19,019 nt of DNA from Bacteroidota bacterium (GTDB lineage: Bacteria; Bacteroidota; Bacteroidia; Flavobacteriales; Schleiferiaceae): NCBI GenBank assembly GCA_003023665.1, contig PXYR01000021.1, positions 1-19,019 on the forward strand, read 5' to 3'. Positions 1 through 7,948 of this stretch are shown here, one piece after another. The notes beneath the pieces are model-generated. The model searched no databases. It was not told where the DNA came from and was given only the letters and a program-made list of their open reading frames with translations. The translations under genes and the position numbers were made by a program. The first letter of the stretch is position 1. Each line of letters opens with the position of its first letter.

Positions 1-498
1 CTTGGCGGAAGCTTAGGGGCTAGAGCTATAAATAAGCAGATTGCAAAAAATTTAGGAGACATCATGGACCAGGGATGGCAAGTGATGTGGCAATGCGGCA
101 AACTCTATGAAAAAGAGTACCAAGGGATGACTAGAGAAGGTGCAAAGGTACAGGCCTTTATTGAAGACATGTCTGTTGCCTATGCTGCTGCTGATGCTAT
201 AGTAAGCCGAGCAGGTGCTGGCACTTTAAGCGAGCTCTGCCTAATTGGAAAGCCTGCCCTTCTAATTCCATCTCCAAACGTTGCGGAAGATCATCAGACC
301 CACAATGCCATGGCGTTGAGTGAGAAAAATGCTGCCATTTTGGTTAAAGAAAAAGAAATGGATCATCTGTTCTTGGATCAATTAGCGGCTTTGAAAGATC
401 CGGATACAGCAAAAAAGATGGGGACGGCTATCAAAAGCTTAGCATTGCCCAAAGCCACAGAGGACATAGCAGATCTTATTGACGGATTAAGTGAATAA
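1..498 (+). CDS. murG: MurG, UDP-GlcNAc transferase, 3' part only
   Basis: This is the C-terminal part (165 residues) of the cytoplasmic-side glycosyltransferase that adds GlcNAc from UDP-GlcNAc to lipid I to form lipid II in peptidoglycan synthesis. The frame is open from the first base, so the gene starts before the window; the complete protein is usually about 360 residues. The fragment opens with the GGSLGAR loop (fragment residues 2-8). It then shows the UDP-GlcNAc-binding part of the C-terminal Rossmann domain: SRAGAGTLSEL at about 69-79 with the conserved Glu, and EDHQTHNA at about 96-103. The internal ATG at 64 lies downstream of the GGS loop and is not the true start. Its last 8 bases overlap the start of murC, which fits translational coupling in a cell-wall operon. 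Identification is secure; only the missing N-terminal domain is unseen. Confidence 0.96.
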   Translation, partial: LGGSLGARAINKQIAKNLGDIMDQGWQVMWQCGKLYEKEYQGMTREGAKVQAFIEDMSVAYAAADAIVSRAGAGTLSELCLIGKPALLIPSPNVAEDHQTHNAMALSEKNAAILVKEKEMDHLFLDQLAALKDPDTAKKMGTAIKSLALPKATEDIADLIDGLSE

Positions 499-1792
499 GC
501 AAGAGCAACATATCGTATTCCTTGGCATTGGCGGAATTGGAATGAGCTCCATTGCTCGTCATTATCTAAGCATAGGTACGCCTGTATTTGGGTATGATAA
601 AGTACGGACGGCTTTGACGGATGAGTTGATTCAGGAAGGCGCTCAGATAACCTTTAATGAAGACCTTGGTGTTTATCCAGGTTGGGATGTGGAAGAAACC
701 ACAGTAATCTATACACCCGCAATGCCTGAAGGATTAAAATGGTTGGAATTCTTTAGCCGTTTTAAAATGATTAAACGCGCTCAAGCGCTAGGATTGTTGG
801 CCAACCCAAAGCGGTGCCTTGCCGTAGCCGGCACCCATGGCAAGACTAGCACCTCAGCAATGCTACTTCATATTTTGAGTGAAGCTGGTGAAGATCCTAC
901 TGGTTTTATTGGTGGAATTATGACAAGTACCGGCACAAATTACCGTCTTGGAAACGGACCCTGGGTAGTAGTTGAAGCAGATGAGTTTGACCGAAGCTTC
1001 ATGCATTTGCAGCCTGAGGCAGCAGCTGTAACCACCATTGATGCCGATCATTTAGACATTTACGGGAATTCTGGAGAATTGACACGAACTTTTGAAGCAT
1101 TCTTAAACCAAGTAAGCGGACCTACCTACACCGCATCTTCCCTGGCAAACACGAATAAAGTAAACACCCCTCAAGCTCCAATTCGAGCAGAACAAATTCA
1201 GCCTGATAACGGGGCGTATACCTTCAGCCTGATTATCGAAGGTGAAAAATACCCTACGCGACTCCGGATGCCAGGAGCACACAATGTGTACAACGCAGTA
1301 CTCGCCGCATCCTTGGCCAACTACGCAGGGGTAAACGGTCAAATAATTGCAAACTCCCTAAGCAGCTTTAAAGGCATTAAACGTAGGTTTGAATTTCACA
1401 GCAATAATCCCATAATTATTGAAGATTATGCGCACCACCCCACTGAACTCAATGCGCTTTTAACCAGTATTGAAGAATTGTACCCGTCAAAGAAAGCTAC
1501 TCTAGTTTTTCAACCTCACCTGTATTCTAGAACTCGAGATTTCATGGAGGGATTTCAAAAGCAATTATCTAGGACTGCTCATACTCTAATATTACCTATT
1601 TACCCTGCGAGAGAAAAACCTATTCCAGGAATTACAAGTGAGGTATTGGCGCAAAAGATTGAACGTGCCGAATTAATTTCAAAAGAAGCATTACCCAAAC
1701 GATTAAAAGCCCTGAATCCAGATGTACTGCTTCTTGTTGGAGCCGGTGATATTGGTGACTTAGTAGCAACTATTAAAGAAGAATTGACATGA
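491..1792 (+). CDS. murC: MurC, UDP-N-acetylmuramate--L-alanine ligase
   Basis: ATP-dependent cytoplasmic ligase that attaches L-alanine to UDP-MurNAc, the first step of the peptidoglycan stem peptide. The protein has 433 residues, slightly short of the usual 450-490. Visible motifs in order are the N-terminal nucleotide-binding GIGGIGMSS (12-20), the Mur-ligase P-loop GTHGKTST (114-121), EADEFDRSF (162-170), DADHLDIYG (184-192), PGAHNVYNA (261-269), KRRFE (297-301), DYAHHPTE (312-319), QPHLYSRT (341-348) and the C-terminal VGAGDIG (416-422). The start is GTG at 491, inside the end of murG. The next in-frame ATG would remove the GIGGIG loop, so GTG is preferred. The stop overlaps the ftsQ start as ATGA. 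As is common in Bacteroidota, no murB or ddl gene separates murC from ftsQ. Confidence 0.97.
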   Translation: MNKQEQHIVFLGIGGIGMSSIARHYLSIGTPVFGYDKVRTALTDELIQEGAQITFNEDLGVYPGWDVEETTVIYTPAMPEGLKWLEFFSRFKMIKRAQALGLLANPKRCLAVAGTHGKTSTSAMLLHILSEAGEDPTGFIGGIMTSTGTNYRLGNGPWVVVEADEFDRSFMHLQPEAAAVTTIDADHLDIYGNSGELTRTFEAFLNQVSGPTYTASSLANTNKVNTPQAPIRAEQIQPDNGAYTFSLIIEGEKYPTRLRMPGAHNVYNAVLAASLANYAGVNGQIIANSLSSFKGIKRRFEFHSNNPIIIEDYAHHPTELNALLTSIEELYPSKKATLVFQPHLYSRTRDFMEGFQKQLSRTAHTLILPIYPAREKPIPGITSEVLAQKIERAELISKEALPKRLKALNPDVLLLVGAGDIGDLVATIKEELT

Positions 1793-2511
1793 AAAAGCGG
1801 AAACTTTTTGGTCTAATTCTACTGTTAGTGCTGCTATCTGGCCTTGTTTTAGGTGGGATTTTTAGCAATGATTATGTCAAATCAGCTGTATTCCACAAGG
1901 TGATTATTGAAATAGAAGATATTGATAAACAAGGACTTACATCTCAAGAAGAAGTGAAAAATGAAGTTGACCGATTCTTGTCTAAATCATCTGATTCCCT
2001 AGCGCTTGGCCTTAATGCGTTTTTGTTAGAAACCTCTATTGAAGCCCTGCCGTATGTGAAAGAAGCGCAGGTATATTGGAATATGGACAGCAACCTCGTT
2101 GTTGAAGTGATTAACAAGAGTGTACTGGCCATAGCTTACGGAACAGAACAAAACTTTTTCATCAGTAAAAAAATGGAGGTATTGGAACAGCCCAATGGTA
2201 AATGGTTGGACCTACCCGTTATAACGGGAACATCGGATAGTGCGGCTTTGTCAAATGCTGGCAGAACCCTAAACAAGATGACCTCAATAATTAATCTAGA
2301 GAGCATTGCTCAACTTGCTGTGGACAGCAGCACTTTAGAGATTGTTCCACGAGCATATCAGCATACTGTAAAGGCGCATGCTGATGAGCGCATGGAGCGT
2401 GAATTAAAAAAATTAGCTGCCTACTATGCAGCACATACTGAAGAGGAGTTAAAGGACATTAAGCGAATTGATTTGCGGTATAAAAACCAAGTAGTAACTA
2501 CATCAAGATGA
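1789..2511 (+). CDS. ftsQ: FtsQ/DivIB-type cell division protein
   Basis: Predicted bitopic inner-membrane divisome protein that would link the cytosolic FtsZ/FtsA ring to periplasmic septal synthesis through FtsB/FtsL. It has a short basic N-terminus (MKKRK), one hydrophobic segment at about residues 7-25, and a periplasmic region. The stretch from about residue 36 (VIIEIEDIDKQG) onwards resembles the POTRA domain, followed by a beta domain with little conserved sequence. Sequence conservation in this family is low, so the call rests on length (240 residues), topology and exact position between murC and ftsA. Both ends overlap neighbours as ATGA, consistent with translational coupling. Confidence 0.88.
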   Translation: MKKRKLFGLILLLVLLSGLVLGGIFSNDYVKSAVFHKVIIEIEDIDKQGLTSQEEVKNEVDRFLSKSSDSLALGLNAFLLETSIEALPYVKEAQVYWNMDSNLVVEVINKSVLAIAYGTEQNFFISKKMEVLEQPNGKWLDLPVITGTSDSAALSNAGRTLNKMTSIINLESIAQLAVDSSTLEIVPRAYQHTVKAHADERMERELKKLAAYYAAHTEEELKDIKRIDLRYKNQVVTTSR

Positions 2512-3872
2512 CACAAATTGCCCCATTAGCAGTCGGATTAGATATTGGCACAACAAAGATTGTTGCCGTGGTTGGACGATTGGAAGAGCACGGAAAAATT
2601 GACGTGTTAGGAATCGGTAAGAGCAAAAGTCTTGGCGTTCAACGAGGTGTTGTTGCAAACATTACCCTAACCATTGAAAGCATTCAATCTGCGATAAAAA
2701 TGGCAGAAGAAGCTTCAGGGCTCAAAATCACTAAAGTAATGGTGGGAATTGCTGGGCAGCATATCCGTTCCATGCAGCATTCCGATTATATCATGAGAGA
2801 TGATGCAGAAGCTATCATTGACGTAACGGATTTAGAAGCCTTGAAGAAAAATGTAGACAACCTAGTGATGATGCCAGGCGAACAGATTCTACATGCCCTC
2901 CCTCAGGAATACCGCGTTGATGGCGATAGCAATATCATTAATCCACGTGGGATGTACGGGTCCCGATTGGAAGCCAATTTCCACATTGTTGTAGGTCAAA
3001 TTGCATCTATTAAAAACATTGCCCGATGCGTTGAACAGAGTGAATTGACCGTTGGAGATATTACCCTTGAACCTTTAGCGTCTGCAGATGCTGTTTTAGG
3101 TGAAGATGAAAAAGACGCCGGTGTAGTTTTAGTAGATATTGGTGGCGGAACAACAGATATTGCCATTTTTAAAGACGGTATCATACGACATACTGCCGTC
3201 ATTCCTTTTGGAGGTAAAGTCATTACTGAAGATATCAAAGAAGGCTGCGAGATTATTGAAAAGCAAGCGGAACTCCTGAAAGTAAAATTTGGATCTGCTT
3301 GGCCTGGTGAAAACAAGGAAAACGAAATTGTGAGTATTCCAGGATTGCGCGGTAGAGCACCAAAGGAAATAAGCCTAAAGACCCTGTCCAAGATTATCAA
3401 CGCAAGGGTAAAGGAAATCATTGAAAGCGTAGTAAGTGAGATAAACAACTACCAACAAAATGACCCACGAAAAAAATTAATTGCTGGAATTGTAGTGACC
3501 GGTGGCGGTTCCCAATTAAAGCACATGAACCAATTGGTAGAATATCTAACGGGAATGCCCACAAGAATTGGCTATCCCAACGAGCATCTTGCTGGCGGCT
3601 ACTTGAAAGAATTAGCAAGCCCAGTATATGCTACATCAATTGGTCTGCTTTCCATGGCCTTAGCAGAAAATCCGGAGACTATGGCCTATGACCCGAATGA
3701 AATCATTCTTCCAGAAGAAGAAACCGAGAAACCTGTTGCGCCCGAAACAGAGCCTGAAGAGGGCGACCCGGACCAAGAGGGATCAGTAAAAGCTAAACCG
3801 CGAAAAGACCCCATTTGGAAAGGTTTTGTCAGCGGAATTAAAAAATGGCTCGAAGACGACGATATAGAATAA
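2508..3872 (+). CDS. ftsA: FtsA, actin-like divisome ATPase
   Basis: Actin-fold protein that tethers FtsZ filaments to the inner membrane and recruits later divisome proteins. In its 454 residues the phosphate-1 loop LDIGTTK lies at 11-17, the phosphate-2 loop VDIGGGTTDIAIF at 209-221 and the adenosine motif VVTGGGSQL at 329-337. The SHS2 insert falls between the first two, around 80-165. After an acidic, proline-containing spacer (about 402-430), the protein ends in an amphipathic helix, about 434-449 (DPIWKGF to KKWLED), which matches the membrane-targeting sequence of FtsA. The start overlaps the ftsQ stop as ATGA and ftsZ follows after 7 nt, so expression with FtsZ is expected. Nothing suggests truncation. 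Confidence 0.97.
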   Translation: MTQIAPLAVGLDIGTTKIVAVVGRLEEHGKIDVLGIGKSKSLGVQRGVVANITLTIESIQSAIKMAEEASGLKITKVMVGIAGQHIRSMQHSDYIMRDDAEAIIDVTDLEALKKNVDNLVMMPGEQILHALPQEYRVDGDSNIINPRGMYGSRLEANFHIVVGQIASIKNIARCVEQSELTVGDITLEPLASADAVLGEDEKDAGVVLVDIGGGTTDIAIFKDGIIRHTAVIPFGGKVITEDIKEGCEIIEKQAELLKVKFGSAWPGENKENEIVSIPGLRGRAPKEISLKTLSKIINARVKEIIESVVSEINNYQQNDPRKKLIAGIVVTGGGSQLKHMNQLVEYLTGMPTRIGYPNEHLAGGYLKELASPVYATSIGLLSMALAENPETMAYDPNEIILPEEETEKPVAPETEPEEGDPDQEGSVKAKPRKDPIWKGFVSGIKKWLEDDDIE

Positions 3873-3879
3873 CAAAACC

Positions 3880-6264
3880 ATGATCGAAGACGGAATTCAA
3901 TTTAACCTACCCAAAAACCGCAGCTCCGTGATCAAAGTTATCGGAGTTGGCGGTGGCGGCTCCAATGCCGTGAACCACATGACTCGCGTGGGTGTAAACG
4001 GTGTAGATTTTATAGTTTGTAATACAGATGCTCAAGCCCTGTACCACAGTCCTGTTCCAAATAAGGTACAGCTAGGTGCATCGCTTACGGAAGGATTGGG
4101 CGCTGGTGCTGATCCAGAAATTGGATTGAAAGCTGCAAATGAAAGCATTGCTGAAATCACTAAGATGCTGGAGAACGGCACTAAAATGTGCTTTGTAACA
4201 GCTGGTATGGGTGGAGGTACCGGAACAGGTGCTGCGCCCGTAATTGCTCAGGCCGCCAAAGACATGGGCATTTTGACCGTTGGAATCATTACTTCCCCGT
4301 TTTCATTTGAAGGTAATATTAGAGCCGTACAAGCAGAAAAAGGAATCGCAGAAATGCGTGATGCCGTAGACAGCTTAATTGTCATTAATAATGATAAGCT
4401 ACGCCAGGTTTACGGGGATTTAGGATTCAGAAACGCATTTAGTAAAGCGGACGAAGTATTGGCAGGTGCAGCAAAAGGCATTGCTGAAGTCATTACCAAT
4501 CACTACACACAGAATATTGATTTACGCGATGCCAAAACCGTTCTTGAAAACAGCGGTAGTGCATTGTTTGGAACAGCTTCAGCAGAAGGTGAGGATCGTG
4601 CTGCAATGGCTGTTAGTGCTGCATTAGACTCTCCTCTGCTTAACGATAATCATATCAAGGGAGCACAAAATATTCTGCTGTTATTAACCTCCGGGGAGGG
4701 CGATCACGAAATCACCATTGATGAAATTGGCGAAATTACCGACCACATTCAACGAGAAGCTGGGGGAAATGCCAATGTAATTATGGGTATTGGTGGCCAA
4801 AATGAAGAAGGTAGCAAGATTACCTGTACTATCATTGCTACTGGTTTCCCAACTGGAAAAAGAGTTCTGCCCACAGATAAGCCAGAAATGGTGGTACATA
4901 CCTTAGATGAGGAGAAACAAGAATCTAGTGTAATCAAAGAAGAAACCAACTTCACGGCGCCCATTGTAAATCCTGAGGCAACTCCTGAAGATTCACAAGA
5001 CCGGGTGGTGATGGATTTAGGGGACTTTGAAGAAACACAGGAAGAAGTCCAAACCAATCAAGTTCAAGAAGATATTGTAGACCAACAAGAGGATGAACCA
5101 CAGGATGAATTTGGTGAGGACAAAAATCCACAAGAAGGATTCCCTCAAATTCCTGAAGAAGATCCTGAGATATTTGACACTCGGCTTAATGAGGAAGCTT
5201 TTGATGATGAAGAGGCTACCGTGCATGTCTTGGAATGGGATATAAGTGACGAAGCGCCTGATCAAGAGGATCAAGAGTCAGATCTGCAGGAAGAAGAACC
5301 ACAACTCCTTTCTACTGAAGATGCGGAGCCAGTCATTCACAGCATAGAAAATAGTTCCACTGAAGAAGATGAAACTGACTCTCAAGAAGGTGGTCTTGAG
5401 GTATCCCCATGGGATTTATTTTCACAGGCAGTTGAACCAGAGGAAGAAGAAATTGAATTGGTCATCATAGATGAAGTTGAACAAGAAACGGAAACACCAG
5501 ATTCTATTCCTGAAGTTGCATCAGAATTTGATGAACCTGCTCCTGCCCCAATGGAAAGACCGCAGGGAATGGTGGAACAACATAGCCAAGAAGACCCTGC
5601 TCTAGAAGAGCCAATAGATCTTGAATCAAGCGAGGAACCTACTGAAACTTTAGCTACTTCAACCTTCACTTTAGAAGATATTGAAGGTGATGGCTTCGCA
5701 CTAAACCTTGAGGAAATTGAAGCTAGTGAGCGCACAACAACTCAGGAAAGCACAACTAATTCAGAAACCACCTACGAAGCGTTTGACTTAAGCTTAAGTG
5801 AAGTGCCTAATCTAGGAAACAAGGCACAACAGGAAAGTATTGATCATAGTCTTACGGTCCCTTCACCTGAATTTCACGAATCAGAAATAGCAACTGAAGA
5901 TGTGGAAGAGGATGAAGCCTCTTTGGCCTTCGAAGTAAAAACTGTAGAAGTCATTACTGCCCCTGAAGTAGAGGAGCGCAGCCATGAGGAAGATATGGAC
6001 CGACCAATCTCTGCAGTCAAAGCAGACAATGCAGGAGATTTTCCCACCAAAGTAAAAGACCGTATTTCTAGACTACAAGCTTTTCAATACCAGTTTAAAG
6101 GAACTAATCAAATCGAAGAATCTGAACGTGTACCCGCTTATATGCGACAAGGAGTAGATGTTGATTTAGAACACAAATCAGAAGATAAGCCGTCAAACAT
6201 CGGGATTGATTCCGAGGGAAACATTAGAACAAATAATTCATTTTTACACGATAACGTAGACTAA
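3880..6264 (+). CDS. ftsZ: FtsZ with very long acidic C-terminal linker
   Basis: Tubulin-like GTPase that forms the cytokinetic Z ring. The globular core (about 1-335) is intact: GVGGGGSNAV (22-31), the tubulin signature GGGTGTGA (111-118), the T7/synergy region NNDKLRQVYG (170-179) with D190 in FSKADEVL, and the C-terminal domain ending near ATGFPTGKRVLP (320-331). From about 340 to 715 comes a linker rich in Glu, Asp, Ser, Thr and Pro with little aromatic content, expected to be disordered. The end is more ordered: VKDRISRLQAFQYQF (725-739), VPAYMRQG (751-758) and the tail NSFLHDNVD (786-794). At 794 residues it is about twice E. coli FtsZ (383) and, from memory, longer than most Bacteroidota FtsZ proteins (roughly 500-680). 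The ATG at 3880 has no Shine-Dalgarno sequence and follows ftsA by 7 nt. No frameshift is seen; the linker keeps normal coding structure. Confidence 0.98.
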   Translation: MIEDGIQFNLPKNRSSVIKVIGVGGGGSNAVNHMTRVGVNGVDFIVCNTDAQALYHSPVPNKVQLGASLTEGLGAGADPEIGLKAANESIAEITKMLENGTKMCFVTAGMGGGTGTGAAPVIAQAAKDMGILTVGIITSPFSFEGNIRAVQAEKGIAEMRDAVDSLIVINNDKLRQVYGDLGFRNAFSKADEVLAGAAKGIAEVITNHYTQNIDLRDAKTVLENSGSALFGTASAEGEDRAAMAVSAALDSPLLNDNHIKGAQNILLLLTSGEGDHEITIDEIGEITDHIQREAGGNANVIMGIGGQNEEGSKITCTIIATGFPTGKRVLPTDKPEMVVHTLDEEKQESSVIKEETNFTAPIVNPEATPEDSQDRVVMDLGDFEETQEEVQTNQVQEDIVDQQEDEPQDEFGEDKNPQEGFPQIPEEDPEIFDTRLNEEAFDDEEATVHVLEWDISDEAPDQEDQESDLQEEEPQLLSTEDAEPVIHSIENSSTEEDETDSQEGGLEVSPWDLFSQAVEPEEEEIELVIIDEVEQETETPDSIPEVASEFDEPAPAPMERPQGMVEQHSQEDPALEEPIDLESSEEPTETLATSTFTLEDIEGDGFALNLEEIEASERTTTQESTTNSETTYEAFDLSLSEVPNLGNKAQQESIDHSLTVPSPEFHESEIATEDVEEDEASLAFEVKTVEVITAPEVEERSHEEDMDRPISAVKADNAGDFPTKVKDRISRLQAFQYQFKGTNQIEESERVPAYMRQGVDVDLEHKSEDKPSNIGIDSEGNIRTNNSFLHDNVD
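5260..5277 (+). repeat. Perfect 9-bp tandem duplication in ftsZ linker
   Basis: GATCAAGAG occurs twice head to tail, encoding DQE-DQE at FtsZ residues 461-466. It keeps the reading frame. It is a small sign that the acidic linker can grow by in-frame slippage or duplication. Confidence 0.7.
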
Positions 6265-6266
6265 AT

Positions 6267-6713
6267 ATGGCGTTAGAAGCACAAATCATGGCGGACCTCA
6301 AAACCGCTATGAAAGCAAAAGACCGTATTGCTCTTGAAGCATTGCGTGCAATCAAGACAGCGATTCTCAATGAAAAAACTGCGGCTGGCGCAACAGAAAT
6401 CACCGAAGCGGGAGAGCTCAAATTATTGACAAAATTGCGAAAGCAACGGGTTGAAAGTGCAACCATCTTTCGTGATCAAGGAAGGGAAGATTTGGCAACC
6501 CCAGAAGAGGCGCAGATTGAAATCATTGAACGCTACTTACCCGCTATGTTGAGCGAAAGTGAAATAGAAGCCAAAGTCAAAGAAATCATTGCTTCAACGG
6601 GAGCTAGTTCTATGGCAGATATGGGGAGAGTTATGGGCCAAGCTACAGGTGCCATGGCTGGTCAGGCAGATGGAAAAGTGATTAGTGGAATCGTAAGGAA
6701 ATTACTCGCTTAG
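6267..6713 (+). CDS. GatB/YqeY domain protein
   Basis: Small soluble protein of 148 residues that matches the YqeY family in length. This family resembles the tRNA-binding tail domain of GatB and is often placed next to tRNA amidotransferase or division genes; its exact role is not established. Family features visible are the N-terminal helix LKTAMKAKDRIALEALR (11-27), QRVESA (60-65), the helix ending in IIERYLP (86-92) and the C-terminal DMGRVMGQ (118-125), with a Gly/Lys-rich end. The start is 2 nt after the ftsZ stop, so it is probably the last gene of the murG-ftsZ transcript. The hairpin terminator lies 22 nt after its stop. Linkage directly after ftsZ is common in Bacteroidota. Confidence 0.93.
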   Translation: MALEAQIMADLKTAMKAKDRIALEALRAIKTAILNEKTAAGATEITEAGELKLLTKLRKQRVESATIFRDQGREDLATPEEAQIEIIERYLPAMLSESEIEAKVKEIIASTGASSMADMGRVMGQATGAMAGQADGKVISGIVRKLLA

Positions 6714-6735
6714 AACAATAAAAAAATTAGGTCAT

Positions 6736-6774
6736 AACACACAAAACCCGGCATTCTGCCGGGTTTTGTGTGTT
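6736..6774. terminator. Bidirectional intrinsic terminator between convergent genes
   Basis: A perfect 17-bp inverted repeat (arms 6736-6752 and 6758-6774) with a 5-nt loop (attct) and a GC-rich core (CCCGGC/GCCGGG). It lies between the stop of the YqeY gene (6713) and the stop of the minus-strand endonuclease gene (6795). The 3' arm contains TTTT and ends GTGTGTT on the plus strand. On the minus strand a run of seven T lies about 8 nt beyond the stem. The structure can therefore stop transcripts from both sides, and it ends the division operon. Confidence 0.9.
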
Positions 6775-6792
6775 TACTATTTCCGCTCGCGG

Positions 6793-7851
6793 TTAATGAT
6801 TAATTAAAACCTTTTGCTTGGTTCCGTCACTGAACTCAAGAATATACTGGCCCGCAGGAATACTACTTACATCCCAACGATTCATGCCTTCCTCAAGTTT
6901 GAATTCAAAACGCTGTCCTTTGACATTAATGAGACTTGCACGACCAGCAAATGAAGTCGTCAAAAAGATTTCATTAGATGCAGGATTTGGGTGAATATTA
7001 ACCATTGAACGTACGTCATCCATTTTTTCGACATCAAGAAATGGGTTCCAGACTACACCTACGGAGTCGCCGTAGAGGTAATGAGCCAATTCCGGATGGT
7101 CTATGAACGGGTTTCTGTTCCCTTGTAAATTTGCTATGACGTTATTTCTATTGAGCTCAAACTGGTCCACTGTGTCTTGAAAATGCCAAGTAAGCAGAGT
7201 AGACATTACTGCGAAGGTTGTTCCGCCCGTATTCAATGCTTCTCGCATTACTAAATCTGGTTCGCTTCCTGCGCCTTCATACCTCAGGTCCATGTACATG
7301 ATAATTCTTGCCAAATCGCCTTTTACATCATCTCGAGGTTCCCATAGACCGGCACTTGCGTTTAGCCTATTCCCCGTAGTATTTCCTCCGTAACTCACCG
7401 CGTTTCCGCTGGTTCCTAAATAATCAAATTCATGATTAGAGCGTGTAGAATTTAGACTGATTGTAGCGGGCTTCAGATTGTGTACATCTGTACCAACCCC
7501 TGTACTTGTTCCAAAATTACCCAATGAGCGAGGCCATACATGTTCTCTATTCCAACCGGATCCTCCATTGTACTCCTGTGGACCGTTTACGCTAATACCC
7601 GCATAAATCAAAATGACATTTGAAGAGTTTGCGGGGTCTACATCGGATGCTTTAAGAACGTCCCATGTATCCGTGGAAGACGAAGAATACGGCAGCTTAG
7701 TATGCACTTTAATAATATCATAAAGCGCTTCTCGTAGGTCGTTGCCGTTTTCATTCCAGGCATCCTGGTAATACGTTAGTGGCTGGGCTACTGCACCAAT
7801 GGTCATGATAAGACCTAAAAGGGCAAGGGTGTACTTGTTTGTAATTTTCAT
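6793..7851 (-). CDS. Secreted endonuclease I family protein with T9SS sorting domain
   Basis: Predicted secreted nuclease of the endonuclease I (EndA) family, which cuts DNA without strong sequence specificity; likely roles are nutrient scavenging or breakdown of extracellular DNA. The N-terminus is a signal peptide (hydrophobic core about 8-20, cleavage probably after A22 in AVAQ). The nuclease domain shows the beta-beta-alpha-metal signature NREHVWPRS (101-109) with the catalytic His, TDVHNLKP (121-128), the Asn-rich NSTRSNHEFDY (134-144) and, near its end, RNPFIDHPE (246-254). Residues from about 284 (NIHPNPASNE) to the C-terminus (GQYILEF, KVLI) form a typical type A sorting domain for the type IX secretion system. 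Its start lies 97 nt downstream of the sulfotransferase cluster in the same direction, so it could receive read-through, but its job looks unrelated. The downstream hairpin ends it. Confidence 0.93.
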   Translation of the reverse strand: MKITNKYTLALLGLIMTIGAVAQPLTYYQDAWNENGNDLREALYDIIKVHTKLPYSSSSTDTWDVLKASDVDPANSSNVILIYAGISVNGPQEYNGGSGWNREHVWPRSLGNFGTSTGVGTDVHNLKPATISLNSTRSNHEFDYLGTSGNAVSYGGNTTGNRLNASAGLWEPRDDVKGDLARIIMYMDLRYEGAGSEPDLVMREALNTGGTTFAVMSTLLTWHFQDTVDQFELNRNNVIANLQGNRNPFIDHPELAHYLYGDSVGVVWNPFLDVEKMDDVRSMVNIHPNPASNEIFLTTSFAGRASLINVKGQRFEFKLEEGMNRWDVSSIPAGQYILEFSDGTKQKVLINH

Positions 7852-7884
7852 CTGCTAAAGGTCGGAAAAAATCTCATCCTTTCT

Positions 7885-7898
7885 CTGTGTATACACAG
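7885..7898. promoter_or_regulatory. 14-bp perfect palindrome upstream of endonuclease gene
   Basis: CTGTGTATACACAG is a perfect palindrome centred about 40 bp upstream of the endonuclease start codon (7851), in the 97-nt gap before the sulfotransferase cluster. It has the size and symmetry of an operator for a dimeric regulator. It could instead be a chance or weak hairpin. No T-run follows closely on either strand, which argues against a terminator. No regulator is identified. Confidence 0.35.
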
Positions 7899-7948
7899 TT
7901 ATTAAGGCAGTCATAGAAAGCGTTCCTGCAAATTAAAAAGTACCCGAT

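Noticed and set aside
2996..3448. 150-codon open frame on the minus strand inside ftsA
   Set aside because: It lies fully antisense to a well-conserved coding region, has no recognisable motifs, and its composition follows from the complementary codons.
5382..5735. 117-codon Ser-rich open frame antisense to the FtsZ linker
   Set aside because: Glu/Asp codons on the plus strand read as Ser/Phe-type codons on the other strand, so the long frame is a by-product of the acidic linker.
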